DNA from: Owenia fusiformis | Lineage: Eukaryota > Annelida > Polychaeta > Sabellida > Oweniidae | DNA length: 60,000 nt | Reading direction: 5' to 3' | Assembly: GCA_903813345.2 (NCBI GenBank) | Contig: CAIIXF020000004.1 | Span: forward strand, 14,827,196 to 14,887,195 | Program-made: the position numbers and the translations under genes | Shown: positions 1 to 11,984 of the stretch, piece by piece | How positions within the stretch are numbered: position 1 is the first letter of the stretch | How the letters are laid out: every line of letters begins with the position of its first letter | The notes under the pieces: model-generated | The model's input: only the letters and a program-made list of their open reading frames with translations | What the model was told of the DNA's origin: nothing | Databases searched by the model: none

Positions 1-1320
1 AATCAAAGGTTTTGAAAATGAAATTCTGTCCATATATGGTCTACTTCTGGGACATTTCCTCCTCTGTGTAATTTTGATAATTTTAATCTATATTTAATTT
101 ATGAGCTTTTAATGGATGATGCTAATGATGGATTAAGATACAATTCTATAATTAGAATCACCTTCATTATGTCACCACCACAAGTTCCAGGTGGTGACAT
201 ATTGTTATAGTCTCAAACTTTTTTGTGGATGGTCTTCGTTGGTTGGCGTTCAGTGTCTGTAACAAATGGCAGGTAGTGACATTTTGCATATTAATGCCTC
301 GTTATTATGTTATGTCATCATCCATTTAGCGGGTTACATGATTGTCACAGATGAGGAAGTTCATCTCTAAACGACAGAAATCATTGAACCAATTATAATT
401 TTGATTTAATTTATTCTTTACCCTTTGTTATGTTAGCCATTTAAATTCTAAGTTAAAGTCCTGGCTTAAGTTGTGCATGTTTACGGGGGCTAGAGGATTA
501 AGCTCAGCTTTATGTTTACATGTTTTCATGATTTTTTGGTACGTTTGGGAAATGGTGGAATAGTAATGGTGATGGTCAACTCATTTTGTCACAGTAGGTG
601 ACTTGTCACAATGCTATGCTATGTCACTATCGTGGTGATTTTTGATGAATTGGTAATTTGTAATAGTGTGACAGTTGGGTAATTTGATACTTGTAAAATA
701 AGTTGATCAAAGATAAAATAATGTTTACTTGCATGAAGTCACATTTTGCAATATATGTAACATTATTTTAACATGTGAAATACATGAATTATAAAACCTG
801 TATAGTGGTGTTACATACAATATCAGTATCATCAACTTATATAGTTATTTACAAGTTCAATCTTATGAGTATCTAGTTTTCATATTGCAAAAAACTCTTA
901 TGTTATACTGGTGTTGACTTAGATTTATAAATGTGTTCCTGTTATAAATGTTTCCTATGTATTCCAACCATTCAGTCTTGCGTTAAGCCCCTTCCCTCCT
1001 TTAATATTGAGTTTGAGAGAGAATGGGGGAGGGGTAACACTTGGGCTTGATGCAAGAATGTGTGTTTTACAGAGACAATGACCAATAGAAAAGTTTCATT
1101 CGGATATAAAGATGGCAGCATTGTCTCAATATATACTCATTCGCACTATTACCTTTCTTTATGTGAAGTATACATAATATCCATCCCATGATTTACACTG
1201 AGCAGCTCAACTTCATTTACTACATCATGTTGAATGCTAATGTAACCCTTGTCTAGACTATACAAAATGTTCATGCCTGTGCTTGAGTTTGCTTGAGTTT
1301 GCAGTATAATTGTGACACAG
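1..1320. other. Left-edge non-coding stretch
   Basis: AT-rich sequence in which I see no convincing exon. It holds one copy of a dispersed repeat at about 170-315 (a GTCACCACC-type tip, GGTGGTGACATATTG, and an end reading TTAATGCCTCGTTATT). Relatives lie near 29.9, 37.7, 41.0-41.75 and 59.9 kb. An imperfect hairpin at about 976-1056 has arms TCTTGCGTTAAGCCC and GGGCTTGATGCAAGA. The latter arm recurs near 7311, so it too is a dispersed repeat. Confidence 0.5.
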
Positions 1321-1519
1321 ATTGGATATTATCTATGAAACTAGATTTCTATTGGCCAGTGCCCTATGTTGTTGTGTGTTAATTTTTTTCATGTCGTTTT
1401 GGCTGTTTAAGGTTGAGGTTCATTCAAATCCACCCGGGGCCCAATCCACAACTGATGACTGTCAACTTTTAACTATCTCAAGCCCATCATCCTCAGATGA
1501 CGTCTTATTAACAGCATAG
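1321..1519 (+). CDS. Candidate 3' exon encoding a membrane segment and Ser/Asp-rich tail
   Basis: Open frame directly after an acceptor-like CACAG (1316-1320), with one base carried into the first codon, ending at TAG 1517-1519. It encodes a hydrophobic stretch of about 20 residues (LLASALCCCVLIFFMSFWLF), then a polar tail rich in Ser, Thr and Asp ending DDVLLTA. This looks like the last transmembrane helix and cytoplasmic tail of a membrane protein whose other exons lie left of the window. An internal donor-like AAG|GTTGAG at 1411/1412 is in phase 0 and could join to either of two downstream phase-0 exons (4280 and 8476). I do not recognise the family. The exon is inferred from splice signals and composition only. 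Confidence 0.35.
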
Positions 1520-1941
1520 CGATACCTCTGTAGCCCACCAGGGGGCATGAGCAAGACAGCGGGGCCCCGAGTGTGTAAGAATTTTTGTCGCCTGCCTGCG
1601 TTCATCACTGAAATATCATGGAGAGTCTTCATCTAAAAATTCATTTTTTGAACAATTCTGAGTAGAACGAAAATTAGATTTAATTTTCTGCTGATTTTTA
1701 CAAGATTTTTGCATCTTTACTGGCCTCCATGATGTTTTGATGAAATTCTTTGATATAATAAGAATCACCTTATTTTGCAGATCTATTAAGGCAGCTAGCT
1801 AGCTATGTAGACATATGTGCTAGTATAGAAAAAGTGTGAGGAGGTATAGGAGGGGTATTTTGGTTGGGGGAGGGGGAATATTGAGAGGGAGGCTCTTCAG
1901 AACTATTAGAGCAAAAATGAAATCATGCAATTTTTCAAAAT

Positions 1942-2300
1942 ATGAAATTTCAATCCAACATTTATTTAGTGTTATTTATTTTTAATAGTCCTCCTTCCCC
2001 TCCCACTGTGGAATTAGTCATAATACACCCCCCCCCCCCAGTCCCATTCATTCATAAGGACATAAATCCTAGTGATGCGTTTTATTTGACAACGATGTGG
2101 ATTTCTTTTAGATTGAAGATTTCTCATAATGAAGGGGTAAATTTTAGACTAATTGCTAATAATTACTTAAAGTGACACTGTACCCATTTATCTATAAATG
2201 ACACTGCCTTGTTCATATACTATTCATCAAATAATTATTTAAAGTGGCACTTTTCCTAGTTATTGAATAATTATTTAAAGTGGCACTCTCACTTTATCTA
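1942..2300. repeat. C-run and short degenerate tandem repeat
   Basis: A run of C near 2028-2038 is followed by three loose copies of a block reading AATAATTATTTAAAGTGGCAC (one base short in places) at about 2155, 2228 and 2262. It is non-coding as far as I can see. Confidence 0.4.
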
Positions 2301-3455
2301 TATCCATTTAACTGTACATTTAATTACCATTTAACATAGAGAAATAGCTATTAATATGTGTGAACTATTAGTTGCAAATTAATCTTGGTGAAACTGAATT
2401 CAGATGTGTTTTCATTCCTCCGGACAGGTCTTAATGACACAAACAGAACAAATGCTTACAACTTTTATAACCAAATTAACGGAACAACTGTTCTTATTCT
2501 AGCTGAATGTCCAACTTAAATTTTTTTTGTTGAATTTTTTATTTCTGCATCATAACCAAGAAATATTGTGATTTTTGACAAGAAATTGCAATGTTTCACT
2601 TTTTGTCTTTAATGAAAAAATAACTTAAAAATTGCAACTTTTCGATGATATATTTTTTTACTTACCAGGGGTCTGTCATTTGATAAAACAAAGTAATGTG
2701 ATTCTTGTAGCTTTTTATTGTATTGCTGTGAATCTAAATTTAACACTTTCTTCTATTTAGTTTACTAATACTATTTTGTACTGTTGATTTACGTAACTAA
2801 ATGTAGTCTAAATATTTTCTGTTGTTCATTACATTTTCTCAGTTATATTTTGTCAATTGTTTGGTTTCTTTCATTCTGCAATTGCCAATAACACTTTTTG
2901 AATTGTTATTTAAATTTTACTCTTACTTTTAGAAATGGTTAATTCTTCTTAATTTGCCTTTACTTTTGTGTGCATTTAGTATTCTTTAGATTTTACATTT
3001 ATCTAGTTAAGATGCATTGTGTGGCCTGCTTTAATGTAGTTTGGGCACTTGAAATAGGCCAGGAACCCATAGCCCTCACTGATAATTTCAAATTCTTGAA
3101 ACATCATACGGTTACAGATCCACAAGTCAATTGCTCTCAGATTTCTCAGACTAACTCTAAAAGAGACAATTAAGTTGTGCATCTGTAAGGTAGTGTTTTT
3201 TGGAGAAATGGACCCCTGGATAATGCATGGTCTGAGTTTGTATTGAGTATGCTATGGGTTGTCCTTGTTTTATGGGGAACAACAGTTCAAGAGCCATGCT
3301 TAAATAACAAATCTTTTCATATGCTAAAGTAAGAATCAAAAATATTAATTAGAAAAAATAGCGCTTCATAGAACAGTAGTAATGTACATTTCATTTGATT
3401 GTTTTGCTAGTTATTGCGTAGAATTTGAGTATTTTTGTATGCTTTGTTTTTAATA

Positions 3456-3624
3456 CAGGGTGTTCAAAAAATGCAACCCAAAGAAATCGCTATATCATGA
3501 AAAATACTACTTCAATTATGTTCACAGTCTCTTTTTTCTTTCCTGAAAATATGAACACAATTGGATTAGTATTTTCCAAGATATAGCGATTTCTTTGGGT
3601 TGCATTTCTTTTAACACCCTGTAC
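3456..3624. mobile_element. MITE with long terminal inverted repeats, mariner-like ends
   Basis: About 168 bp between two TA dinucleotides. The left end is CAGGGTGTTCAAAAAATGCA and the right end is its inverse, TGCATTTCTTTTAACACCCTG. The arms continue inward through AACCCAAAGAAATCGCTATATC for roughly 45 bp each. CAGGGTGT tips with TA target sites are typical of Tc1/mariner-type non-autonomous elements. There is no coding capacity. Confidence 0.8.
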
Positions 3625-4043
3625 ATCTATCACTGTTGTCATATTAATTTGCTTATAGTATTTTTCATCAAGTATTTATTTTTTGCTTGTTATTAAATTG
3701 AATTTAAGAAATAGGTGAAACGTTTTTCAATGAATTTTAAGCTTTGCTTTGTCATGTACATGTACTGTGTGTTTAAAATGGAAGATGTCAGCTTTATTCA
3801 ATGGCAATCTACAGCAATATTATGACATATGACAAAAGACAGATGAGGATAGGGTGATTTGGGGTAGGGGGGTTTATTGAGATATTCCAGTGCTTTGATG
3901 AAATCTCAACTGGTTACAGCAAGGTTCAGGGTTCAGTTTTCAAAATCTCAAATATGTAGCATATGGATTTACAGTTAATACAGGAGATTACCATGGGCCC
4001 AATTGAAAACAGCCCTGTTACAGAGTGAATTTTAGGTTCCCTT

Positions 4044-4180
4044 GTGCTATATTTAGTCTTGCTCAAAGACTGTATCCACCCCCCCCCCCTGTCACCTTCA
4101 CTCTTTACCTGGCAATATACTATAGAGAGAAGGATAAAGGGGGGGGAGTACAGGGTCTTTTAAGCAAGACTATGCTATAT
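4044..4180. mobile_element. Imperfect hairpin element with C/G runs in its arms
   Basis: The left arm TAGTCTTGCTCAAAGAC and the right arm GTCTTTTAAGCAAGACTA are inverse copies. Inside them a run of C (about 4078-4089) faces a run of G (about 4139-4148). The size and structure suggest a small foldback element in the intron between the first two candidate exons. Confidence 0.6.
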
Positions 4181-4279
4181 TTGTAACAAGGAGCAGCCGC
4201 TCGCTTCAGTGCTTTTAAAACCTATGTGATTTACAGATACTAGTATATCTTTATTTTCAAAATTATTTCTTGATTTCAG

Positions 4280-4306
4280 GTAGATGATTCCCAGACTGTG
4301 GTATAA
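4280..4306 (+). CDS. Possible short alternative last exon (VDDSQTVV-stop)
   Basis: An acceptor TTGATTTCAG (ends 4279) is followed in phase 0 by eight codons, VDDSQTVV, and a TAA stop. The end QTVV fits a class I PDZ-binding C-terminus (Thr at -2, Val at 0). The first residues (V/I)DDS are shared with the candidate last exon at 8476. That resemblance, plus phase agreement with the donor at 1411/1412, is the reason to list so short an exon. It could be chance. Confidence 0.25.
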   Translation, partial: VDDSQTVV

Positions 4307-4693
4307 TAAGGAAAAACGAGTAAGGCAGAATTATGGACCCACTGTACCTAAACTGATTCAAATATGGACTACTTAGCATGAAATTACAACCAGTAGTCTT
4401 AAAAAATTTGTAAATTCAATTGATATACCTCTACAAATTTGGTTTATTGTGTTGAGGTAGGGGGTAAAACTTAAAAACTCAGATTATTTTTTCATAGAAT
4501 ATAAATTGATTTTTAAAAGAAACTGGTTGTTTTTTCAAAAGACCAGCAGCTGGTCCATGTTTGAATTAGTTCAGTTAACATTGAATTGCCTTAGATGTGA
4601 TTGCTTCTAACTCACACTTTTGAGGCTATTGTCTGAGACACATTGTGGGTTGACGAGTTGTGTATTTGCACCTGTTGATCAAAATCCCATAAC

Positions 4694-4839
4694 TAATGCC
4701 TTGGTCACATTTGCTCCGATTTTCACTATGGCGCCCTACCGATTGAGTATTTTGTTCAAAATTGAATACAATATTGAACAAAACACTCAATCGGCCAGGC
4801 GCCGGCTGATGGATCGGAGCAAATGTGACCCAAGCATTA
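4694..4839. mobile_element. Hairpin MITE, about 145 bp
   Basis: Inverted arms TAATGCCTTGGTCACATTTG (left) and its inverse ending AAGCATTA (right). The arms continue through TTTGCTCCGAT, GGCGCC and CGATTGAGT to a small centre around TTGAATACAATATT. Nearly the whole element can fold on itself. No coding capacity. Confidence 0.8.
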
Positions 4840-5335
4840 ATGATACAGTCATGAAATGACTCTACTCATACTGGCACAATATGACAGGTCTCTTGCAAAT
4901 GACAGAATGACAGGTGCAATGTAGACAGAGATGAGAAGTCCCCTCCATTCTATAACATATCAAGAACATTATTCAGATCTGCTCCATTTAAAATGTGACG
5001 GGATACTGGTTAAAATGAAATGCCCAAAATATGAGAAATATGACAGCAACAAAATATGTCCCATATCATGGCAGACGCTTAAAAATTAAAAGTTCCATGA
5101 GGTTTCAAGGTCTTACTATGGGAACCATCGAGAGATAACAAAATGGGACCAAGAAAATTTTCATATTTATTGATGAGGTGTTGGGATATACAAAGTTTAT
5201 ATTGTAGTTTATTCTAAACTTTGACAGGTCTCTTTTAGAAGTATAACATATGCGTTTAATAGTACCTTGTCATATTGTGCCAGTATTTCTCTAACTAGTA
5301 TCACACATTTTGAAATATATGGATGCTATGTAATT

Positions 5336-6664
5336 ATCCCATCGAACGAAGTTCGGAGGGATATAGGGAACGCCTCCGTCCGTCCGTCCGTACGTACGTC
5401 CGTCCGTACGTACGTCCGTCCGTACGTACGTCTGTCCGTCCGTCTGTCCGTCCGTCCGGGCAATAACTCAAATACCGTTGGCCCGATTTTGTTCATATTT
5501 TGTACACATATACCCTATGGGGGTAGAAGTTCTGCTCGAAAGCCAATTTTCAAAATGGCCGCTCATTTCAAAATGGCGGCCATTTTAGTGCCGATTTTAC
5601 AGTAATTTAGGTGCAATATGTAAAACTGTAATAGCAATATGTTTTAAGTGTAGAAAAATGATAAAGGACATTAATAATGCTACAAATGTAGATATTAAAG
5701 AAGCACATGGCAGCCATCTTGAAAAATGGCGGCCTTTACTCGTCATTTTACGATTTTTGCTGTAACTCAAAAAATAGTGGAGCGATTTTGTTCATATTTG
5801 GTATGTGAATACTATAAGCATTGCACACTGTCTAAAGACACTTTTGGTAGAAGGCGGCCATTTTGAAAAAAATTTTGAAAAATGGCCGCCGCCATTTTAA
5901 CGTAACTATAACTATAACTCGAAAAGTAGTGGAGTGATTTTGTTCATATTTGGTATGTGAATAGTTTAAGCATGACACACTGTCCTATGACACTTTGGGT
6001 AGAAGGCGGCCATTTTGAAAAAAAAATTGAAAAAAGGCCACCATTTTAACGTATTTTACTATAACTCGAAAAGTAGTGGAGCGATTTTGTTCATATTTGG
6101 TATGTGAATACTATAAGCATGGCACACTGTCCTATGACACTTTTGGTAGAAGGCGGTTATTTTGAAAAAAATTTTGAAAAATGGCCGCCATTTTAACGTA
6201 TTTTACTATAATTCGAAAAGTAGTGGAGCGATTTTGTTCATATTTGGTATGTGAATACTATAAGCATGGCACACTGTCTATTTCTAATGACACTTTTGGT
6301 AGAAGGTGGCCATTTTGAAAAATGGCCGCCATTTTAACGTATTTTACTATAACTCGAAAAGTAGTGGAGCGATTTTGTTCATATTTGATATGTGAATACT
6401 TTAAAAGCATGGCACATTGTCTTATAAAACTTTGGGGAGTAGTCGGCTTTTTTGAAAAATGGCCACCATTTTTATGTGTGTTATTTTACAAGTACGTGTG
6501 CGATTTTTCAAAAATTTTAGAGGTGGCTTAAAAGCATTTTATTTCTTCTGATGACAAATTGGCTAGTGAGCAACCATTTTGAAAATGGGGGCCTTTCTGG
6601 TATGTTGTTTTATGATATTTGCTATTCGTATGTAAAAATGCCAGCTATTTCTGTTCGATGGGAT
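5336..6664. mobile_element. 1.33-kb element: 12-bp inverted ends, CGTC microsatellite, 149-bp tandem repeats
   Basis: The ends ATCCCATCGAAC (5336-5347) and GTTCGATGGGAT (6653-6664) are perfect inverse copies. Next to the left end is a (CGTC/CGTA)n stretch (about 5378-5458). The interior is a tandem array: blocks containing GTGGAGCGATTTTGTTCATA occur near 5775, 5924, 6073, 6222 and 6360, so most units are 149 bp. Each unit carries GGCGGCCATTTT and its inverse AAAATGGCCGCC. 149 is not a multiple of three and the frames break, so I read it as non-coding. It looks like a non-autonomous DNA element; the family is not recognised. Confidence 0.7.
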
Positions 6665-8475
6665 TCGCTACGCTTTGGCGTTGCCGTTGTTCTGGTTCTA
6701 CATCTAACATGTACATGTATTACACCCTAAGACCAAACAAAGGAATAGGTGAGAATGAGTTGAAATGTTTTTAGAAATTGAAAATGAAATTGTTTGTAGA
6801 ACAATATAAGCCAAGCTGGTAGTTTATATAGTATCATTTCTACTTCTCGTTTTCGCCATTTCTGTTTGGTTCAGAATCATGGGATGATTTAACAGTCTTT
6901 GCCTTGTACTCAATCACTACATACACTAATGTACTGTTCTATTCACTCTTCTAGCTTGCTGGTGGGTTTTGTGTCTTCGTGCATCAATCAACTGAATTCA
7001 CCCTCTTCATTATTCATTTGGTTGGTTGGTTGAAGGTGGGAATCAATGGTTCAGGAACTTAAAAAAATGATCTTGCTATCATATCATATCCCCAAGCGAA
7101 AATCAAAGTGACTCAAAAGAGCCAACTCCCCCCCCTCTAATTCACCAGAGTCTAGGTGGTTGGGAATATAATTATTATATTGAGGAGGTGGATCAGAGAC
7201 TTGTTGCATGAGTAAGCAGATTCGAGTTAGTGTTCCAATCTCTCCATACTCTCCGAACAATATATGACTATTTCAGCATTTGGTGGAAAATTTAGAGATC
7301 GAGTGGGCGGGGGCTTGATGCAAGAGGTGTATGATTTAAAGCTGCTCTGTGAATACTGGTCCTTTACTGGGTGTAAAAAAATTCTCTTTACACTTTACAT
7401 ATACTATGTAATGCATTGTTATTGAAAATATACTTTTTTGACACCCTGTTTGACATGACATGCTTCAATTGTGAAATCACCTGAAACATGGCCAGCTTTA
7501 ATAATATCCCTCTTCCTTGATTTGTGCATTCTCCGATCACAGGGCTTCAAAATCCAGAATATATTCTTTCTTTTTATCCCCTGTGATAAGCAGTTAGAAT
7601 TTCCACGATTAAGAACTCGCTATCTGATTGGCTGATGCAACCAAAAATCATGTATAAGTCATTGCGCATAATTAGACCATGTGATTCAGTTTAATCTGGC
7701 GCTTCCAAATTGGTTATAGCAGGGGGAGGAAGTAGGTATGGATTCTGGATACCTGCTTAGGAGGATGTGATTTGTATTTCTATGAACTTTGTCTTCTAAG
7801 CATGTGTATAGGGAGCAGGCAGCATGGGTCTTCATATAATATTTATAGCAGGAACACTTTGCTATGTATTTCACTGATTGTACCTCTATAGTAGAAACTG
7901 CTCTTCTTGTTAGACTAAGGGCACCATATTACAAATTGTGCATTTGTATTTTTGTGCTCATATCATATGTCTGAATTAAAATGTGAATACTACTGTGCTG
8001 TACTTTTTACAGCACATGTACATGTACTCGTATTATACATGTCATATGACACTTTGTACATATACTTTATAACACCTTGACTTTTTCTTGACAGTTTTCT
8101 GAATTTTTAACACCAGTTTACAAGTATAAAAGCTTGGCTCTTATATTTATATAATGCTTGTTACTTAATAATTAATCATTTTTGGTTTTATCAATTTGTT
8201 ACTCTTAAATTAAGAATTTCTACCTTTTGTTAATCAATTATGGAATCGCTAAAATCCCTATTAAATTTTTAGCAGTGTGGAATTTTATTTTAGTTGTTGT
8301 TTTGATGTCAATCAACATAGATTTTCTTAAGATTATTAAAGATAGCTTTGCTATAGTGCCATGCATTAGCTTAAAAATACCCTTGTTTAAAATACATAAT
8401 GTTGCCATGGTAACCACTTGATGATATGGTTACCACCTGTGTGCTTATAGTAACCAGTTGTTTCTATGGTTTCAG
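6665..8475. other. Intronic/intergenic stretch without a visible gene
   Basis: AT-rich with a few short motifs: a C-run near 7127, a second copy of the GGGCTTGATGCAAGA arm near 7311, and an isolated TTTGACACCCTGTTTGACA near 7436 resembling a single mariner-type tip. I see no exon here. Confidence 0.5.
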
Positions 8476-8580
8476 ATTGATGATTCATCAGTAGGAGAGC
8501 CAGGCGCTACAAACAACAACATTCCCCAAGTGAGACAAACTAGAGTCCGAGTTGCAGGTCCTACAGGGGAGACTGTGTAG
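8476..8580 (+). CDS. Candidate last exon of the leftmost gene, ending PTGETV-stop
   Basis: An acceptor ATGGTTTCAG (ends 8475) opens a phase-0 frame of 34 codons and TAG (8578-8580). The peptide begins IDDSSVGEPG, contains NNNIPQVRQTRVRV and ends PTGETV. It starts like the small exon at 4280 and is in phase with the donor at 1411/1412, so it could be an alternative C-terminus of the same protein. The terminal 21 bp (PTGETV plus stop) are the first unit of the minisatellite that follows, as at other exon ends in this window, which lends some support. Family not recognised. Confidence 0.4.
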   Translation: MDDSSVGEPGATNNNIPQVRQTRVRVAGPTGETV

Positions 8581-8812
8581 CCTACGAGGGAGACTGTAGT
8601 GTATTAGGGAGATTACATTTATTACGAGGGAGATTAATCCCTTGTAGGAAAGACTAAGTAGCCTATAAGGAACATCCTGTAGCCTCTTGGGAGAAGTTGA
8701 ATACTCGTAAAGGGATATCATATTGCCCATGAGGGAGATAAAGTATATTACAAGGGAGATTGTATAGTCTACAAGGGAGATTGTGAATTCTACGAAGGAG
8801 ATTATATAGAGA
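8560..8812 (+). repeat. 21-bp minisatellite, about 12 copies, starting with the stop-codon block
   Basis: The first unit is the coding end CCTACAGGGGAGACTGTGTA(G). The next is CCTACGAGGGAGACTGTAGT, followed by about ten diverging units of the type TCTACAAGGGAGATTGTGAA. The array runs downstream from the last codons and would lie in the 3' untranslated region. Confidence 0.75.
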
Positions 8813-8856
8813 CTGATAGCAGGAAATGTTAAAGTGGTGATGTAAAGTGGACTTTC

Positions 8857-8970
8857 ATCTCTACATTATTTGAATAACATCTCTATTCATTTCAAGAACA
8901 TCTCTCATCATTTAGAGAACATCTCTCATCATTTGGAGAACATTTCTCATCGTTTGGAGAACATTTCAGA
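8857..8970. repeat. Second 21-bp minisatellite, about 5 copies
   Basis: The unit GAGAACATCTCTCATCATTT(G) is repeated with small changes. It does not resemble the neighbouring coding end, so not all arrays here copy an exon edge. Confidence 0.7.
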
Positions 8971-11900
8971 TTCTCTTTAGATGTTCATGATGTATTTATA
9001 GCATGTAGTGTTCACCTCATCATTATCATTCACTACTAGGCATATTTCATGAAGTTTCATATTTAAAAATTTTATCTTGTAGCATTAGTATGTAACCATT
9101 AAGCATCTGCAATTATATTTGAGCTATATCATTCAACAATTGAAATTGTGGAACTGTGTACTTGATCCTCGTAGGATATAAAACAGTTTGAATGGTCCTT
9201 GTATATAATATTGCATGTATTAAAGAATGTAAATGAATACTTCATCCTCATAGGATATGCTACAAAACAGTGAAAGATGTTCTAGTGCACACATGTATGA
9301 TATCATATTCAGAATAGGTATAAGTGGTCCTTTTATGTCTGAAAGAATATGCTTTAGTACAAAAGCAGTGTAAGTGGTCCTTATAATGTATACATTATAC
9401 ACACTTAAATGGTGTTAATTGTTCTTTAAGAATATGTACTGTAAATAAATGTTCACGTGTATTATAAATGCTCATTATAATGAGTGGTTGTTCCCTGTAT
9501 AAGGGAGCACTCATGGAATAGTTTAGAAATTTTCAATCCAAGTTACAAAATTCTTATTTATTTATTGAATTTAATTAAAATTACGGAATGTCCCGCTGAA
9601 TTTTTATCCCACCTAAATTTTGAATTAAGTGGATTTACACGCTGTTAAATATGTTTCTTTAGTTTATGTAATATGTATGTTATGTTAATATATGAAATGC
9701 TAAAAAACAGTGTTACTGGTCCTGATATACATAACAGTGTTCTCCTAGGAGTTTTCTCCGTGTGAGTTCAAAGTTCAAATTCTCAATTTATACAAAAATT
9801 GATCCAAATATGCCAATTTTTCAGAATTGTTTTATTTTCAATGAAATCTTGTTAAGATGACTCACTAGTTGCCTCATCGCCAGGGAGATCACTGCATGAT
9901 GTGTTTTCTATATTTGCTTTTTGCCTGTGTTGAACTTTTCGGCACAATATTTCCCACCATTTTGTACAACAAAGACATTATTAAATTATTTGCCATCTTA
10001 AAATGCTAAGATGTTATACTGTGCAATATGTAGATAGTTCTTAGTATAGATGGCACTTAGGTTGCCAATTATATAGATGGCATTTTGTTTGCCAAAGCTT
10101 TCATATTTGGTGTTTTCACTATTAACTTTGTGTGTTGCCAAAATATTAAAGTATGTTACAATTATTTAAGTCCTCCTGTGCCCAACAGAAAACTTTAAAA
10201 ACACTATAGATGGGGTTAATTGCATTTTTAGTCAGTACCATCAAGTGGTTATAGCCACCATTTTTTGACCCTCATTGTCATCATACGTTACAATCAATTG
10301 TTATTACACTATATACATTTTGTTATTGTTTTGCCTTGTTTAATTAGGCTACAATGAATGAAATAATATAGTAGGCTGATTATTTTGATATTCTGCTTGG
10401 TACACATGTACAGAATTGGTAAAACGCAAAATTTAAGCGTGCTCCACACTAAAACAATTATAATGTATGTTTCTATTAGTGTGACCCCTTCATAATATTG
10501 TGTGATAAAGATTTATTAAATTGTACATAACCCACCTATGTATATATGCATATTATATTTCATTCCATTTTCAACTTATACTGTGATTTTGCTTTTGAAT
10601 ATTGCTTTACTAATAATGTACAAGTACATCAAACCTGTATCAATGTTGATTAATCTTGAATTGTAAGATTAATTCCTTACGCTTTGTTGCCTATACTGTA
10701 AAACATGTGTGATTGAGTGCCTCTCGATTAATGTGATTACTTTTCGGTCATTTTATTTTCCTCACTGTAAAAACAATCATTGGTATGATTGCCAACCCAG
10801 GGAGGAGCCTCGCGGCAAGATACAATGGCCGCCACCCAAATCCAATTTACCTAGTCTCCCCTGTCCCCTGACCTTCGTATTGACACCAATTTTCCTATGC
10901 ACGGCTAATCCATGCAATTTTGGCTTGTCCCAGTGACTTTCCGATGACACGTTTTACTGTATATATTTGTAAGAATTGCATTGTAATGATACATTATGTG
11001 TATGTTATACATGTATGTTAAATGTTGATTGAAGAACGCAACACATGGGCATAGCTAGGCGAGGCACTTACCTAAATTAATAGAAATATTAATTCAGATA
11101 TTTTTCTGTAAATTAAGTCTTACGATTGTATTATTTCTCAATTTACTCAATTTTGCCTCGCCTATTAAAATTTGCGTCAATTTGCATCTCTTATTCCTGA
11201 CTATACCCATGTTGACATGCTAGTAAAAACATATTGCTTGATACTGAGATTATTCAAGATAATTTGAGTATCTTGATGAGGTTGGTTTTAGTAGATAGAT
11301 ATATCATCAGAGGGGGTCTAAAAGGGCAACATATAAGGTATATGGAATTTCATAGACCCCAAATTGTATAATGAGGCTTCACAGCTGAGCCTAAGCAGTA
11401 CATGTATTTAAAAATCTGTTAGAAAATGTAGAGATTTTGCATTATATAAACTCATGGTTAATTCAAAGATGATATCTAAATTCTGATTGGTCAATTTAAT
11501 TATGATATCAGTTCTCATATGCAAAAATATCTAGAATGTTTGATAGGCTAATGTTGTTCAATAAAAATTATATATACATGTATTTGGGAAGCGATGAAAT
11601 TGTTCTTCAAGAAGTTGTACAAAAAAGAACAGAAAATAAAATTTAAACTAAATAAAATCTTCTGTGTTAATAATAAACAGGGCATTTCTCTAAACACAAC
11701 CATTCAAAGACAATCACACCCAATATACCCATATTCTGATATTATATAACAATAGTCATTGTCATTCAAATTGAATTCAAGAATGAAACTCCATGCTTTT
11801 AGACAACTGCTTTGATGAAAAAGTTCCACGTAATCTTTCTTCATAAAGGTGAGAAGCAAATTGTCAGATTCATCCCTTGGTGCATATTTCACAAATAATA

Positions 11901-11984
11901 TTTAGCACTTCATGTATTAAGAATATGGCTCAAGTAAATTGAAAATAAAGGTTAAACCCAAATGTCCAGTTTAAAATTCGGGGC
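8971..11984. other. Intergenic stretch, no gene seen
   Basis: AT-rich. Loose repeats of a block containing CATCCTCATAGGATAT and AGTGGTCCTT lie at about 9160-9400. A block at about 9720-9900 (ending GGGAGATCACTGCATGATG) is related to the element at 25.67-25.88 kb. A GC-richer patch lies at about 10790-10940, and a hairpin element at about 11046-11214. No exon could be supported. Confidence 0.5.
11046..11214. mobile_element. Imperfect hairpin element
   Basis: The left part CACATGGGCATAGCTAGGCG, continuing GAGGCA, is mirrored by TGCCTCGCC and then CTATACCCATGTTG on the right. The ends are inverted but the middle is diverged. Non-coding. Confidence 0.5.
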
